Shown here: piece after piece, positions 55,209-62,729 of the stretch
Position numbering within the stretch: the stretch's first letter is position 1
Layout of the letters: the number at the start of each line of letters is the position of its first letter
Origin: JBFXAM01 sp050184295
GTDB taxonomy: Bacteria > Planctomycetota > Phycisphaerae > UBA1845 > Fen-1342
Direction of reading: 5' to 3'
DNA: 64,000 bases
NCBI GenBank assembly: GCA_050184295.1
Contig: JBFXAM010000008.1
Span: 9,573 to 73,572 of the forward strand
Translations under genes and position numbers: made by a program
The notes under the pieces: generated by a model
What the model saw: only the letters and a program-made list of their open reading frames with translations
Databases searched by the model: none
Told to the model about the DNA's origin: nothing

Positions 55209-56588
55209 CTACCGCGGTGCATCCGCGCGCGTCTCCGACGCCGGCACGAGCCGCGGCTCGGGGATCGGCGGGATACTCGCCGCCGCTGCGCGCTGCTCTT
55301 TGTTAGGGATCTCAGCGAGGCGCGGCTTCAGGCGGCGGTCGAAGATCTCATCGAGACGAAGCAGCAGGCGTGTACGGCGGGCCTTTTCGTCGGGTTTCAG
55401 CGCTTCGAGCTCCTGTCGGTTTTTCTCGATATGCTCGCAGGCCTGCTCCTGGCAATCGTGCAGCACGCGCAGTGACGTCTCGGTTTGTGCGTCGTCGAAC
55501 TTGAAACGGTTCGCTACCCGCCGCGTGTAGCGTTCCCACGCCGCGTCAATGTCGCGCCAGGTCACGCGCTCGATCACGCCGGCGCCCGCGGCTTCCACCC
55601 GTGCGAGCCGCTCGGAGCGCGCCACGACGCGGGCGCGTTCGCGAAGCAGTGTGGGCCCGAGCGCCGCCTCGCCGTCGCGGACGCGATCGTAGAACTCAGT
55701 CATGGACACTACCGCGGAGCCATCCCAGACGGGCGCCGCGGTCGGCGGGTCGAGCAACATGTACTGAAGCAGCGTGCCCGGCTCGATGCCGATGGACTCC
55801 GGTGTGAGCACCTGTGGGTGTTCGGGCCGGTCGAATTCGGCCGCGACGATGCGCACGTCCTGGCAAATGCGACCGGTGGACTTGCCGCCCGCATAGTCGA
55901 CGATGCGCGCTGGAAACCAGTGCCCGTCGAAGCGGCGCAACTCGTACTCCTGCTCGCCCAATATTGTTCCGTCCGGCAGTTCGGCCCGCGTCCGTACAAT
56001 ATTCCAGTTGCGAGCCGGATCGATCCACCAGTGAACATCGCCGGTCTGTCCGGCAGCGCGCACATGAAACAGGTCGCTGTCCATCTCCGAATCGTATTGC
56101 AGCGGCGGGAGCCCTTCCCGGCGAATCGCGGCGTCGAGCGACTCATAATCGCTCCCGGGATTGAAGCCGATTCTGCGGAAGTCAAAGAGCTGAAAGAGCG
56201 CGCGTCGCTCCGCGTTCCAGACGCGGGCCTGCACGGCGCGGGCCTCGTGCTGCCACATCGCGCCGTCCATCCATAGCGTCGCCTCGGGGTTTTGAAACCG
56301 GGCAGCCACCGGCTCATTCGACTCGTCGCGCCGATAAACACCTTCGTCGTCGCCCCAGAGTTCCTGCACGTAGCGATCGCCCGCACAGCGCCAAGTTCGG
56401 AATTGGGTGCGCTCGCCTGGTTGGCCGCCCAATGCAGGCCGCCAAATCGTCCAGTCTATTCGGGCGGTCCGAATTGCCGATCGCTCGTGCTCCGCTTGCA
56501 GAATCGCTTCTGGAACGTCTGCAGCGGGTTGTTCGGCAACACCACTTGCATACATCATCAACAACACGACGCGGATGACTCGGTGCAT
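55209..56588 (-). CDS. Large secreted protein, module A
   Basis: The 459-residue member of the paralogous large-gene family (ATG 56588; METR start at 56606 is possible). Signal peptide, then AIRTARIDW, TWRCAGDRYVQELWGDDEGVYRRD, ATLWMDGAMWQHEARAVQARVW and HWWIDPARNWN, a half-barrel-like pattern reminiscent of lipoprotein-carrier (LolA-like) folds. The middle LTPESIGIEPGTLLQYMLLDPP and the helical tail ITRRVANRFKF... end it. It lacks the Ala-rich insert seen in copies B and C. Its ATG lies inside the end of the small gene. Function unknown. Confidence 0.8.
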   Translation of the reverse strand: MHRVIRVVLLMMYASGVAEQPAADVPEAILQAEHERSAIRTARIDWTIWRPALGGQPGERTQFRTWRCAGDRYVQELWGDDEGVYRRDESNEPVAARFQNPEATLWMDGAMWQHEARAVQARVWNAERRALFQLFDFRRIGFNPGSDYESLDAAIRREGLPPLQYDSEMDSDLFHVRAAGQTGDVHWWIDPARNWNIVRTRAELPDGTILGEQEYELRRFDGHWFPARIVDYAGGKSTGRICQDVRIVAAEFDRPEHPQVLTPESIGIEPGTLLQYMLLDPPTAAPVWDGSAVVSMTEFYDRVRDGEAALGPTLLRERARVVARSERLARVEAAGAGVIERVTWRDIDAAWERYTRRVANRFKFDDAQTETSLRVLHDCQEQACEHIEKNRQELEALKPDEKARRTRLLLRLDEIFDRRLKPRLAEIPNKEQRAAAASIPPIPEPRLVPASETRADAPR

Positions 56589-56971
56589 CGCATCCCTCGT
56601 CTCCATGGACACGCCTGCCACGCATACGGGAAGTACATGGTGCCGGAAACAACAATGTCTTTCGGCTCGCAGGGGTTTACTACCGGCGCGCACTGCCCGG
56701 GGTATTTTGGCTGGCACTGAGCGATCGTTTTGCAGAACGTCACGTCGTACGCGACAGATACGCCTACCGTATGCTCAACGGGTGTCTCGTATCCGTTGCA
56801 GATCTCTTCATAGCCACATGTCCCATCGTTGCAGCTGCACAGCTTGAGCGTGCAATCCGGGCAGAGAGTGATGGTCGATGTGAAAACATAGCAACAACAT
56901 GTCTGTGCGCGCGCCTCCAGGCTGAACGCGAGCACGAACACGCCAAGCGCAACCACGCCGTGCATACGCAT
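56558..56971 (-). CDS. Small 14-Cys secreted protein, module A, extended end
   Basis: A 137-residue exported protein (signal MRMHGVVALGVFVLAFSLEARA) with TCCCYVFTSTITLCPDC near the mature N-terminus. All 14 cysteines of the family are present up to WQACP. The related copies stop there after zero or one residue; here the stop is lost and 18 residues (WRRGMRCTESSASCC and neighbours) follow, adding three Cys. The extra part overlaps the start of the large gene. AGGAG at 56980-56984 is the ribosome site. Confidence 0.8.
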   Translation of the reverse strand: MRMHGVVALGVFVLAFSLEARAQTCCCYVFTSTITLCPDCTLKLCSCNDGTCGYEEICNGYETPVEHTVGVSVAYDVTFCKTIAQCQPKYPGQCAPVVNPCEPKDIVVSGTMYFPYAWQACPWRRGMRCTESSASCC

Positions 56972-57019
56972 GTGCAGGTCTCCTGGTTCGAGATGAACGA
57001 CGATTCGGACCCGCGAGAG

Positions 57020-57050
57020 CTTGTATCGCGCCCCCCCCCTCAACTGTCAA
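57020..57050 (-). promoter_or_regulatory. Module A promoter with G9 spacer tract
   Basis: On the minus strand TTGACA (57045-57050) and TACAAG (57020-57025) are 19 bp apart. The spacer contains nine G (57031-57039). A 19-bp spacer is longer than optimal, so copy A may be weakly expressed. Confidence 0.65.
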
Positions 57051-57109
57051 GACAATTCTCTCTTTTTTCTCCGGCGCCGGTCCTTCTCGCGACGCCGGAT
57101 CCAGAAAGC

Positions 57110-57170
57110 GCAGGTCGGTCCGCCCGCGGGGCCGCACGAGCTCCATCGACCACCCCGCGGACGGACCTGC
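57110..57170 (-). terminator. Module hairpin, copy B
   Basis: GCAGGTCGGTCCGC (57110-57123) and GCGGACGGACCTGC (57157-57170) pair as in copy A, ending 10 nt after the large gene B stop. Confidence 0.65.
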
Positions 57171-57179
57171 CGCTCGCGT

Positions 57180-58733
57180 CTACCGCGGTGCGCGCGCGCC
57201 CTGGTCGGTGCGCGCGGCATTCTCCGCGTTCACGGACAGCAATCGCGGCTCGGGGATCGGCGGCAGCTTCGCCGCGGCTTCGCGCTGCGCGCCGGTAGGG
57301 ATGGTTTCCAGCCGTGCCTTGAGCCGCTTGTCGAAAATCTCATCGATGCGGCCGAGGAGTTCGTCGCGCCGCTTTGGAGCGGCGTGCGTCGCGGCGTCGG
57401 ACGCCGCACGGTCCGCCGCGCTCGCATTGCCGGACGCTCCACCATCCGCCGCGGTTGCATCACCGGGCGCCGCTCCATCGGTCGCGGTCGCATCACCGGA
57501 CGCCGCGGCGGCGGCGATTGCGGGCGAGCCGCCGGCGCGGTCGCGCGCTTCGAGCTTTTCCCGATTGCGGTCGATGAATTCACGCGCTTGCCGCTGGCAG
57601 TCTTCGCACACGCGCCACGCCTGTTCCGACTGCTTCGCCTCCAATCGGTAGCGTTCGACAAACTGCCGCGTGTAGCGTTCCCACGCCGCGTCAATGTCGC
57701 GCCAGGTCACGCGCTCGATCACGCCGGCGCTCGCGGCTTCCACGCGTGCGAGCCGCTCGGAGCGCGCCACGACGCGGGCGCGCTCGCGCAGCAGTGTGGG
57801 CCCGAGCGCCGCCTCGCCGGCGCGGACGCGATCGTAGAACTCAGTTATGGACACTACCGCGGAGCCATCCCAGACGGGCGCCGCGGTCGGCGGGTCGAGC
57901 AACATGTACTGAAGCAGCGTGCCCGGCTCGATGCCGATGGACTCCGGTGTGAGCACCTGTGGGTGCTCGGGCCGGTCGAATTCGGCCGCCAGCACGCGAA
58001 TGTCCCGCGAAATCCGTCCACTTGCCTTGGCGCCGGCGTACGTGAGGATGCGCGCCGGAAACCAGCGTCCATCGAAGCGGCGCAGTTCATACTCCTGCTC
58101 GCACACCGCTGTGCCATCAGGCTGCGCGATGCGCGAGCGCACGACATTCCAATCGCGTGTCGGGTCGATCCACCAATCGACATCGCCGGACTCAAGCCGG
58201 CCGCGGACGTGAAAACGATCGCGCTCCATCTCCGATTCGTACTGCACCGGCGGCAATCCCGCCTTTCGGTTCAGCGCATCGACTGTTTCATACAGGTCTA
58301 CAGGATGGAGTCCGATTCTGCGGAAGTCAAAGAGCTGAAAGAGCGCGCGTCGCTCGGCGTTCCAGACGCGGGCCTGCACGGCGCGCGCCTCGTGTTGCCA
58401 CATCGCGCCATCCATCCAAAGCGTCGCTTCTGGATTCTGAAACCGCGCGCCCAGGGGCTCATATCCCTCGCCGCGCCGAAAAACGCCTTCGTCGTCGCCC
58501 CACTGCTCCTGAAGGTAGCGATCGCCCGCACTCCGCCATGTGCGGAAGTGCGTGCGCTCGCCCTCATCGCCCGCCAGTGTGGGCCACCGGATCGACCAGT
58601 CGATCCGCGCCGTGCGAATCGCGGTCCGCGCCAGATCCGCCTGCACGAGGGCTTCCGGCATGTCCGTCGACGACTGACCAACAGCGACCGCGGCGCCGAT
58701 CACGACAAGCAGCACGCCGGTGACAACCCGCAT
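57180..58733 (-). CDS. Large secreted protein, module B
   Basis: A 517-residue protein from ATG 58733, with GGAG seven bases before it. Signal peptide (VLLVVIGAAVAVGQ), then AIRTARIDWSIRWP, EGERTHFRTWRSAGDRYLQE, HVRGRLESGDVDWWIDPTRDWN and the shared LTPESIGIEP segment. The C-terminal 110 residues hold an Ala/Asp/Gly-rich insert (SGDATATDGAAPGDATAADG and related) then a basic helix. The 3' 710 bp is nearly identical to copy C. Starts 14 bp after small gene B. Confidence 0.8.
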   Translation of the reverse strand: MRVVTGVLLVVIGAAVAVGQSSTDMPEALVQADLARTAIRTARIDWSIRWPTLAGDEGERTHFRTWRSAGDRYLQEQWGDDEGVFRRGEGYEPLGARFQNPEATLWMDGAMWQHEARAVQARVWNAERRALFQLFDFRRIGLHPVDLYETVDALNRKAGLPPVQYESEMERDRFHVRGRLESGDVDWWIDPTRDWNVVRSRIAQPDGTAVCEQEYELRRFDGRWFPARILTYAGAKASGRISRDIRVLAAEFDRPEHPQVLTPESIGIEPGTLLQYMLLDPPTAAPVWDGSAVVSITEFYDRVRAGEAALGPTLLRERARVVARSERLARVEAASAGVIERVTWRDIDAAWERYTRQFVERYRLEAKQSEQAWRVCEDCQRQAREFIDRNREKLEARDRAGGSPAIAAAAASGDATATDGAAPGDATAADGGASGNASAADRAASDAATHAAPKRRDELLGRIDEIFDKRLKARLETIPTGAQREAAAKLPPIPEPRLLSVNAENAARTDQGARAPR

Positions 58734-58747
58734 GATGAACTCCAATG

Positions 58748-59125
58748 CTAGAGGGGACAGGCTTCCCAGGCGTACGGGAACGACATGGTCCCACTCGTCA
58801 CCGTCGCGTACTCGCGGCACGGGTTCTGCTGATTGCACGTCGTTCCAATTCCAGCCTCCGGCTTGCACTCGGAAATCCACTTGCAGAACGTCTGATCATA
58901 TGCAAGGGAGACGCCCTCGATGTGCTCGAATGGTGTATAGTACCAGTTGCACACTTCGCTGTAGCCCGGACATGCGCCTCCTTCGCACCAACAGCTCTTG
59001 AAGTTACAATCCGGGCAAAGAGCCGTACTCTGCGTGAAAACATGGCAACAACATGTCTGTGCGCGCGCCTCCAGGCTGAACGCGAGCACGAACACGCCAA
59101 GCGCAACCACGCCGTGCATACGCAT
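58748..59125 (-). CDS. Small 14-Cys secreted protein, module B
   Basis: A 125-residue protein. The signal peptide (MRMHGVVALGVFVLAFSLEARA) is identical to copy A. The mature part begins TCCCHVFTQSTALCPDC and keeps all 14 family Cys in order (CCC, CxxC, CxC, then single Cys) to EACPL. Residues between the Cys differ from copies A and C at about half of positions. SD AGGAG lies eight bases upstream. Probably a disulfide-bonded secreted peptide. Confidence 0.85.
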   Translation of the reverse strand: MRMHGVVALGVFVLAFSLEARAQTCCCHVFTQSTALCPDCNFKSCWCEGGACPGYSEVCNWYYTPFEHIEGVSLAYDQTFCKWISECKPEAGIGTTCNQQNPCREYATVTSGTMSFPYAWEACPL

Positions 59126-59173
59126 GTGCAGGTCTCCTGGTTCGAGATGAACGACGAATCGGACCCGCGAGAG

Positions 59174-59202
59174 CCTGTATCGCGCCCCCCCTCAAGTGTC
59201 AA
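59174..59202 (-). promoter_or_regulatory. Module B promoter with G7 spacer tract
   Basis: TTGACA (59197-59202) and TACAGG (59174-59179) are 17 bp apart, the best spacing of the three copies. Seven G occupy 59185-59191. Confidence 0.7.
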
Positions 59203-59261
59203 GACAATTCTCTCTTTTTTCTCCGGCGCCGGTCCTTCGCGTGAGGTGGGATCCCGAAAGA

Positions 59262-59322
59262 GCAGGTCGGTCAGCCCGCGGGTCTGCACGAGCTGGAGCG
59301 ACCTCCCCGCGGACGGACCTGC
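59262..59322 (-). terminator. Module hairpin, copy C
   Basis: Left arm GCAGGTCGGTCAGC (59262-59275) carries changes, right arm GCGGACGGACCTGC (59309-59322) is unchanged. It ends 10 nt after the stop of large gene C. Confidence 0.6.
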
Positions 59323-59331
59323 CGCTCGCGT

Positions 59332-60894
59332 CTACCGCGGTGTGCGCGCGCCCTGGTCGGCGCGCGCGGCATTCTCCGCGTTCACGGACAGCAATCGCGG
59401 CTCGGGGATCGGCGGCAGCTTCGCCGCGGCTTCGCGCTGCGCGCCGGTAGGGATGGTTTCCAGCCGTGCCTTGAGCCGCTTGTCGAAAATCTCATCGATG
59501 CGGCCGAGGAGTTCGTCGCGCCGCTTTGGAGCGGCGTGCGTCGCGGCGTCGGACGCCGCACGGTCCGCCGCGCTCGCATTGCCGGACGCTCCACCATCCG
59601 CCGCGGTTGCATCACCGGGCGCCGCTCCATCGGTCGCGGTCGCATCACCGGACGCCGCGGCGGCGGCGATTGCGGGCGAGCCGCCGGCGCGGTCGCGCGC
59701 TTCGAGCTTTTCCCGATTGCGGTCGATGAATTCACGCGCTTGCCGCTGGCAGTCTTCGCACACGCGCCACGCCTGTTCCGACTGCTTCGCCTCCAATCGG
59801 TAGCGTTCGACAAACTGCCGCGTGTAGCGTTCCCACGCCGCGTCAATGTCGCGCCAGGTCACGCGCTCGATCACGCCGGCGCTCGCGGCTTCCACGCGTG
59901 CGAGCCGCTCGGAGCGCGCCACGACGCGGGCGCGCTCGCGCAGCAGCGTAGGGCCGAGCGCCGCCTCGCCGGCGCGGACGCGATCGTAGAACTCAGTTAT
60001 GGACACTACCGCGGAGCCATCCCAGACGGGCGCCGCGGTCGGCGGGTCGAGCAACATGTACTGGAGCGGAGTGCCAGGCTCGATTCCGATCGACTCCGGC
60101 GTGAGCACCTGCGGATGCTCCGGCCGGTTGAATTCGGCCGCGATGATCCGCAAGTCCTCGAACAAATCGCCGCCCGCCTTGTCGCCGCGATATTGACGGG
60201 CGCGCGCGGGGAACCAACGGCCGTCGAACAGCGCCAGGTCGAATTCCACTTCGCCCGCGGTGCGGCCGTCCCGGTGGACCATGCTGGCGCGCACGATGTT
60301 CCAGTCTCGCGAGTCATCGATCCACCAATGAAAGTCCGCTTCGGACATATGGCCGGAGAGATGAATCAAGCCACCGTCGCGTTCGGGCGAGCCGTACTCG
60401 ATCGGCGGCGCCCCCGCCGCTCGCAGCACAGCATCCATATCCTCGTCGCTCGCTCGCGTCACTCTGAAACCGAGCCGACGCAGATCGAAGAGATCGAACG
60501 TACTCCGCTGCTGCGCATTCCAGACGCGCGCCAATGGGCTCCGCTGCTCCGAATGCCACATGACTCCGTCCATCATCAGAAACCCCTCGGGATTCTGATG
60601 CTGTGCGTCGAGCGGGCGGCCGCCGTCGCCGCGCGAGTAGACGCCTTCATCGTCGCCCCGGCGCTCGTTCAGGAAACGGTCGCCGGCGCACCGCCACGTG
60701 TGAAAATACGTGCGCTCACGGGCGTCGCCGGTCGCTGCAGGACAGCGTACGGACCACTCGATTCGCGCTGTGCGGATCGCGCGGCGCGCTTCCTCGGCCT
60801 TGATCAGCACGTCCGGTTTTGCGAACGGATCTGCGGCAACTACCGAGCCCTGCACAAGCGCCATGCGCACGACCATCGCTGCTCGACGGAGCAT
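59332..60894 (-). CDS. Large secreted protein, module C
   Basis: A 520-residue protein from ATG 60894, with GGGAG seven bases upstream. Signal sequence (MVVRMALVQGSVVAA). The N-terminal half (AIRTARIEWSVRCP, TYFHTWRCAGDRFLNERRGDDEGVY, HWWIDDSRDWNIVR) differs from copy B at many sites, while the C-terminal half, including the Ala-rich insert, is almost identical to it. The switch from near-identity to divergence is abrupt near 60061. It is 47 bp after small gene C. Confidence 0.8.
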   Translation of the reverse strand: MLRRAAMVVRMALVQGSVVAADPFAKPDVLIKAEEARRAIRTARIEWSVRCPAATGDARERTYFHTWRCAGDRFLNERRGDDEGVYSRGDGGRPLDAQHQNPEGFLMMDGVMWHSEQRSPLARVWNAQQRSTFDLFDLRRLGFRVTRASDEDMDAVLRAAGAPPIEYGSPERDGGLIHLSGHMSEADFHWWIDDSRDWNIVRASMVHRDGRTAGEVEFDLALFDGRWFPARARQYRGDKAGGDLFEDLRIIAAEFNRPEHPQVLTPESIGIEPGTPLQYMLLDPPTAAPVWDGSAVVSITEFYDRVRAGEAALGPTLLRERARVVARSERLARVEAASAGVIERVTWRDIDAAWERYTRQFVERYRLEAKQSEQAWRVCEDCQRQAREFIDRNREKLEARDRAGGSPAIAAAAASGDATATDGAAPGDATAADGGASGNASAADRAASDAATHAAPKRRDELLGRIDEIFDKRLKARLETIPTGAQREAAAKLPPIPEPRLLSVNAENAARADQGARTPR

Positions 60895-60941
60895 CCTGCG
60901 ACTCCCGATTCATGGCGCGCGTGACCGCCACGCCCGACTTT

Positions 60942-61319
60942 CTACGGGCAGGGCAACCACAGATAAGGAACGGACATCGTGCCGATTTTCAGCTCATTGA
61001 CGCGCACGCACTCGTTCACCAATGGAATACACGGCGGTGTCAGCGGCTGAACACACTGAGCTGACCAAGCGCAATGCGTCTCGAAATATTGCAGCGTCAT
61101 ACCGAATTCGACCTCAACCGGAGTCTTGTGGCTATTGCATATCACGTTGTACAGTGGACAGACTCCGTTCGAACACGCGCAGAACGAGAACGTACAAGCG
61201 GCGCAGTATGTTTCCGCGGAGGTCATCGCATAGCAACAGCATGTGTCCGGCTGCCCGTGTGCCGGGAGGGCAAGCGAAAGCAAAAGCACGAAACACGACA
61301 CTGTGTGGGTCATACGCAT
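60942..61319 (-). CDS. Small 14-Cys secreted protein, module C
   Basis: A 125-residue protein (ATG 61319) with its own signal peptide (FVLLLSLALPAHGQ), different from copies A and B. The mature chain starts DTCCCYAMTSAETYCAAC and keeps all 14 family Cys to WLPCP. Among the three copies it is the most diverged in the loops. Its start region shares the leader and AGGAG-like site with the others. Confidence 0.85.
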   Translation of the reverse strand: MRMTHTVSCFVLLLSLALPAHGQPDTCCCYAMTSAETYCAACTFSFCACSNGVCPLYNVICNSHKTPVEVEFGMTLQYFETHCAWSAQCVQPLTPPCIPLVNECVRVNELKIGTMSVPYLWLPCP

Positions 61320-61367
61320 GTGCAGGTCTCCCGGTTCGAGATGAACGACGATTCGGACCCGCGAGAG

Positions 61368-61395
61368 CTTGTATCGCGCCCCCCTCAACTGTCAA
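61368..61395 (-). promoter_or_regulatory. Module C promoter with G6 spacer tract
   Basis: TTGACA (61390-61395) and TACAAG (61368-61373) are 16 bp apart, with six G at 61379-61384. A 16-bp spacer is close to optimal. Confidence 0.65.
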
Positions 61396-61454
61396 CACAA
61401 TTCTCTCTTTTTTCTCCGGCGCCGGTCCTTCTCGCGACGCCGGATCCAGAAAGC

Positions 61455-61513
61455 GCAGGTCGGTCTGCCCGCGGGGCCGCACGAACTCAGGCGACCACCC
61501 GGCGGACCGACCG
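61455..61513 (-). terminator. Module hairpin, relic copy
   Basis: GCAGGTCGGTCTGC (61455-61468) and GCGGACCGACCG (61502-61513) pair through GGTCGGTC/GACCGACC. It is the same distance from the relic stop position as in the full copies. Confidence 0.55.
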
Positions 61514-61524
61514 GGCGCTCGCGT

Positions 61525-61608
61525 CTGCCGCGGCGTTTTCGCTGCCCCGGCGCCGTCTGCCGCCAAGAGTCGCGGCTCGGCAATCGCCGACAACCGAACG
61601 TCGGGCAC
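61525..61608 (-). pseudogene. Relic 3' end of a fourth large-gene copy
   Basis: In minus-strand reading this piece gives LSAIAEPRLLAADGAGAAKTPRQ, which lines up with LPPIPEPRLLSVNAENAAR...PR-stop of copies B and C. The stop codon TAG of the other copies is CAG here (61525-61527), 23 bases from the same point of the hairpin. No further upstream part of the gene is recognisable, so the copy is truncated. Confidence 0.65.
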
Positions 61609-61922
61609 CGTCCGACCGTCGCCGCCGCTCGACCGGGAGCGTGCAGCTCATGTCCGGTTGTATCGGCGGCGCGTCGGAACCCGCCGCGCCGAGCGATGGG
61701 CCCGAGCGCGCGGGCCGGCACCGGCACCCGGCCCCGTGCTCGGCGCACGGGCTTCCGCTCTGCAACCGCGCGCGGGATGCCCCGAATGCGACCGCGATCG
61801 GCACCAACCTCCACGTCCGTCCCGCTGATGCCGTAGAATATTCGGTTGGTCGCGTGCCGCCGCGCTCGTGTTTCGCGCGCCGGCTGCGGCCACTCCGAGC
61901 CGTTCAGGAGCCCGAACGCCCG
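61609..61922. other. Intergenic region upstream of the DUF3299 gene
   Basis: No gene seen in this 314-bp stretch. TAGAAT at 61834-61839 may be the -10 of the DUF3299 gene, whose ATG is at 61923. Confidence 0.4.
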
Positions 61923-62642
61923 ATGGACAACGCCGACACGTTCTCGACCGCGGCATCCGCCGCCGCGGCGCCGGCCGAGCGGATCGGTGGCCGGGCGCCG
62001 GCCCGCCGCCGCAGCGCGTCCTGGCGCTGGCTGTTGCTGCTCGCGGTTGCGTGCGGCGCGATCGGCTACGCGGTGATCTGGCCGGCGCAGCGCCGCGCCC
62101 CCGCCGCCCCGCCCGTCGACGCGTCCACGATCCGCGGCGCGCCGATCGACGCGCCCGTCGTCAAGCCGGACACGACCGCGGCCGCGATCGCGGCGCTCGA
62201 GCGGCCCGTCGACGACGACGAGTATCGACCCGTGAGCTTCAACGTGCTGGCGAGCTATGACTACGACCCGATCTACATCGCCGAGTCGCTCGCCGAGCGT
62301 CCCGACGAAGAGCTGCCCGACCTGATCCCGCCGAAGATTCGGGCGCTCGACGGCACGCGCGTGATGCTGACGGGGTTCATGGTGCCGGTCGAGATTCAGA
62401 AGGAGCGCGTCCGCACGTTTCTGCTGGTGAAGAACCAGATGGTCTGTTGCTTTGGCATCGCGGTCAGCATGAACGACTGGGTCATGGTCGACATGGAGCA
62501 GGGCAAGACCGCACCCTTCGTGCAGGACGTGCTCTTGAACGCGTACGGCGTGCTCGAAGTGGGCGAGAAGCTCGAGGACGGCATGGTGATGAGCATCTAT
62601 CGGCTGCGCGGCGACAGCGTGGAGTTTCGGTCGGGCTTCTGA
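61923..62642 (+). CDS. DUF3299-like membrane-anchored protein
   Basis: A 239-residue protein (ATG 61923) with one membrane helix near residue 40 (WRWLLLLAVACGAIGYAVIW) and a Pro/Ala-rich linker. The C-terminal domain reads IRALDGTRVMLTGFMVPVEIQKERVRTFLLVKNQMVCCFGIAVSMNDWVMVDM, the DUF3299 pattern, with a CC pair in place of the usual later Cys/His. Family members are predicted periplasmic proteins linked to secretion or membrane complexes; function is not known. Confidence 0.82.
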   Translation: MDNADTFSTAASAAAAPAERIGGRAPARRRSASWRWLLLLAVACGAIGYAVIWPAQRRAPAAPPVDASTIRGAPIDAPVVKPDTTAAAIAALERPVDDDEYRPVSFNVLASYDYDPIYIAESLAERPDEELPDLIPPKIRALDGTRVMLTGFMVPVEIQKERVRTFLLVKNQMVCCFGIAVSMNDWVMVDMEQGKTAPFVQDVLLNAYGVLEVGEKLEDGMVMSIYRLRGDSVEFRSGF

Positions 62643-62729
62643 AGCCGCGCCGTGCCGGGCGCGCGGGGTGTGCCCTGCGCCACGCGACACCTCCGCGCCA
62701 TTCGCACGCAACGTACGCCGGAGCCGCCA

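Larger units (their letters stand above)
55139..61608 (-). repeat. Tandem array of two-gene secreted-protein modules
   Basis: Three complete copies of one module (small 14-Cys gene then large gene) plus the 3' relic of a fourth lie head to tail, about 2.15 kb apart. Every unit carries the same promoter leader and the same post-gene hairpin. Units: A (55139-57050), B (57110-59202), C (59262-61395), relic from 61455. Some sections are near-identical between units (57199-57908 matches 59351-60060 with no gap), others differ by half of their residues. Confidence 0.9.

Noticed and set aside
56980..57010. GGTTCGAGAT-type T-loop suggesting tRNA genes near the module starts
   Set aside because: The same sequence occurs in all three module leaders as part of the repeat; no acceptor stem or anticodon arm can be folded around it.
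61609..61922. N-terminal extension of the DUF3299 protein back to about 61074
   Set aside because: It would read through the module leader, hairpin and relic in the wrong strand. ATG 61923 precedes the membrane helix.
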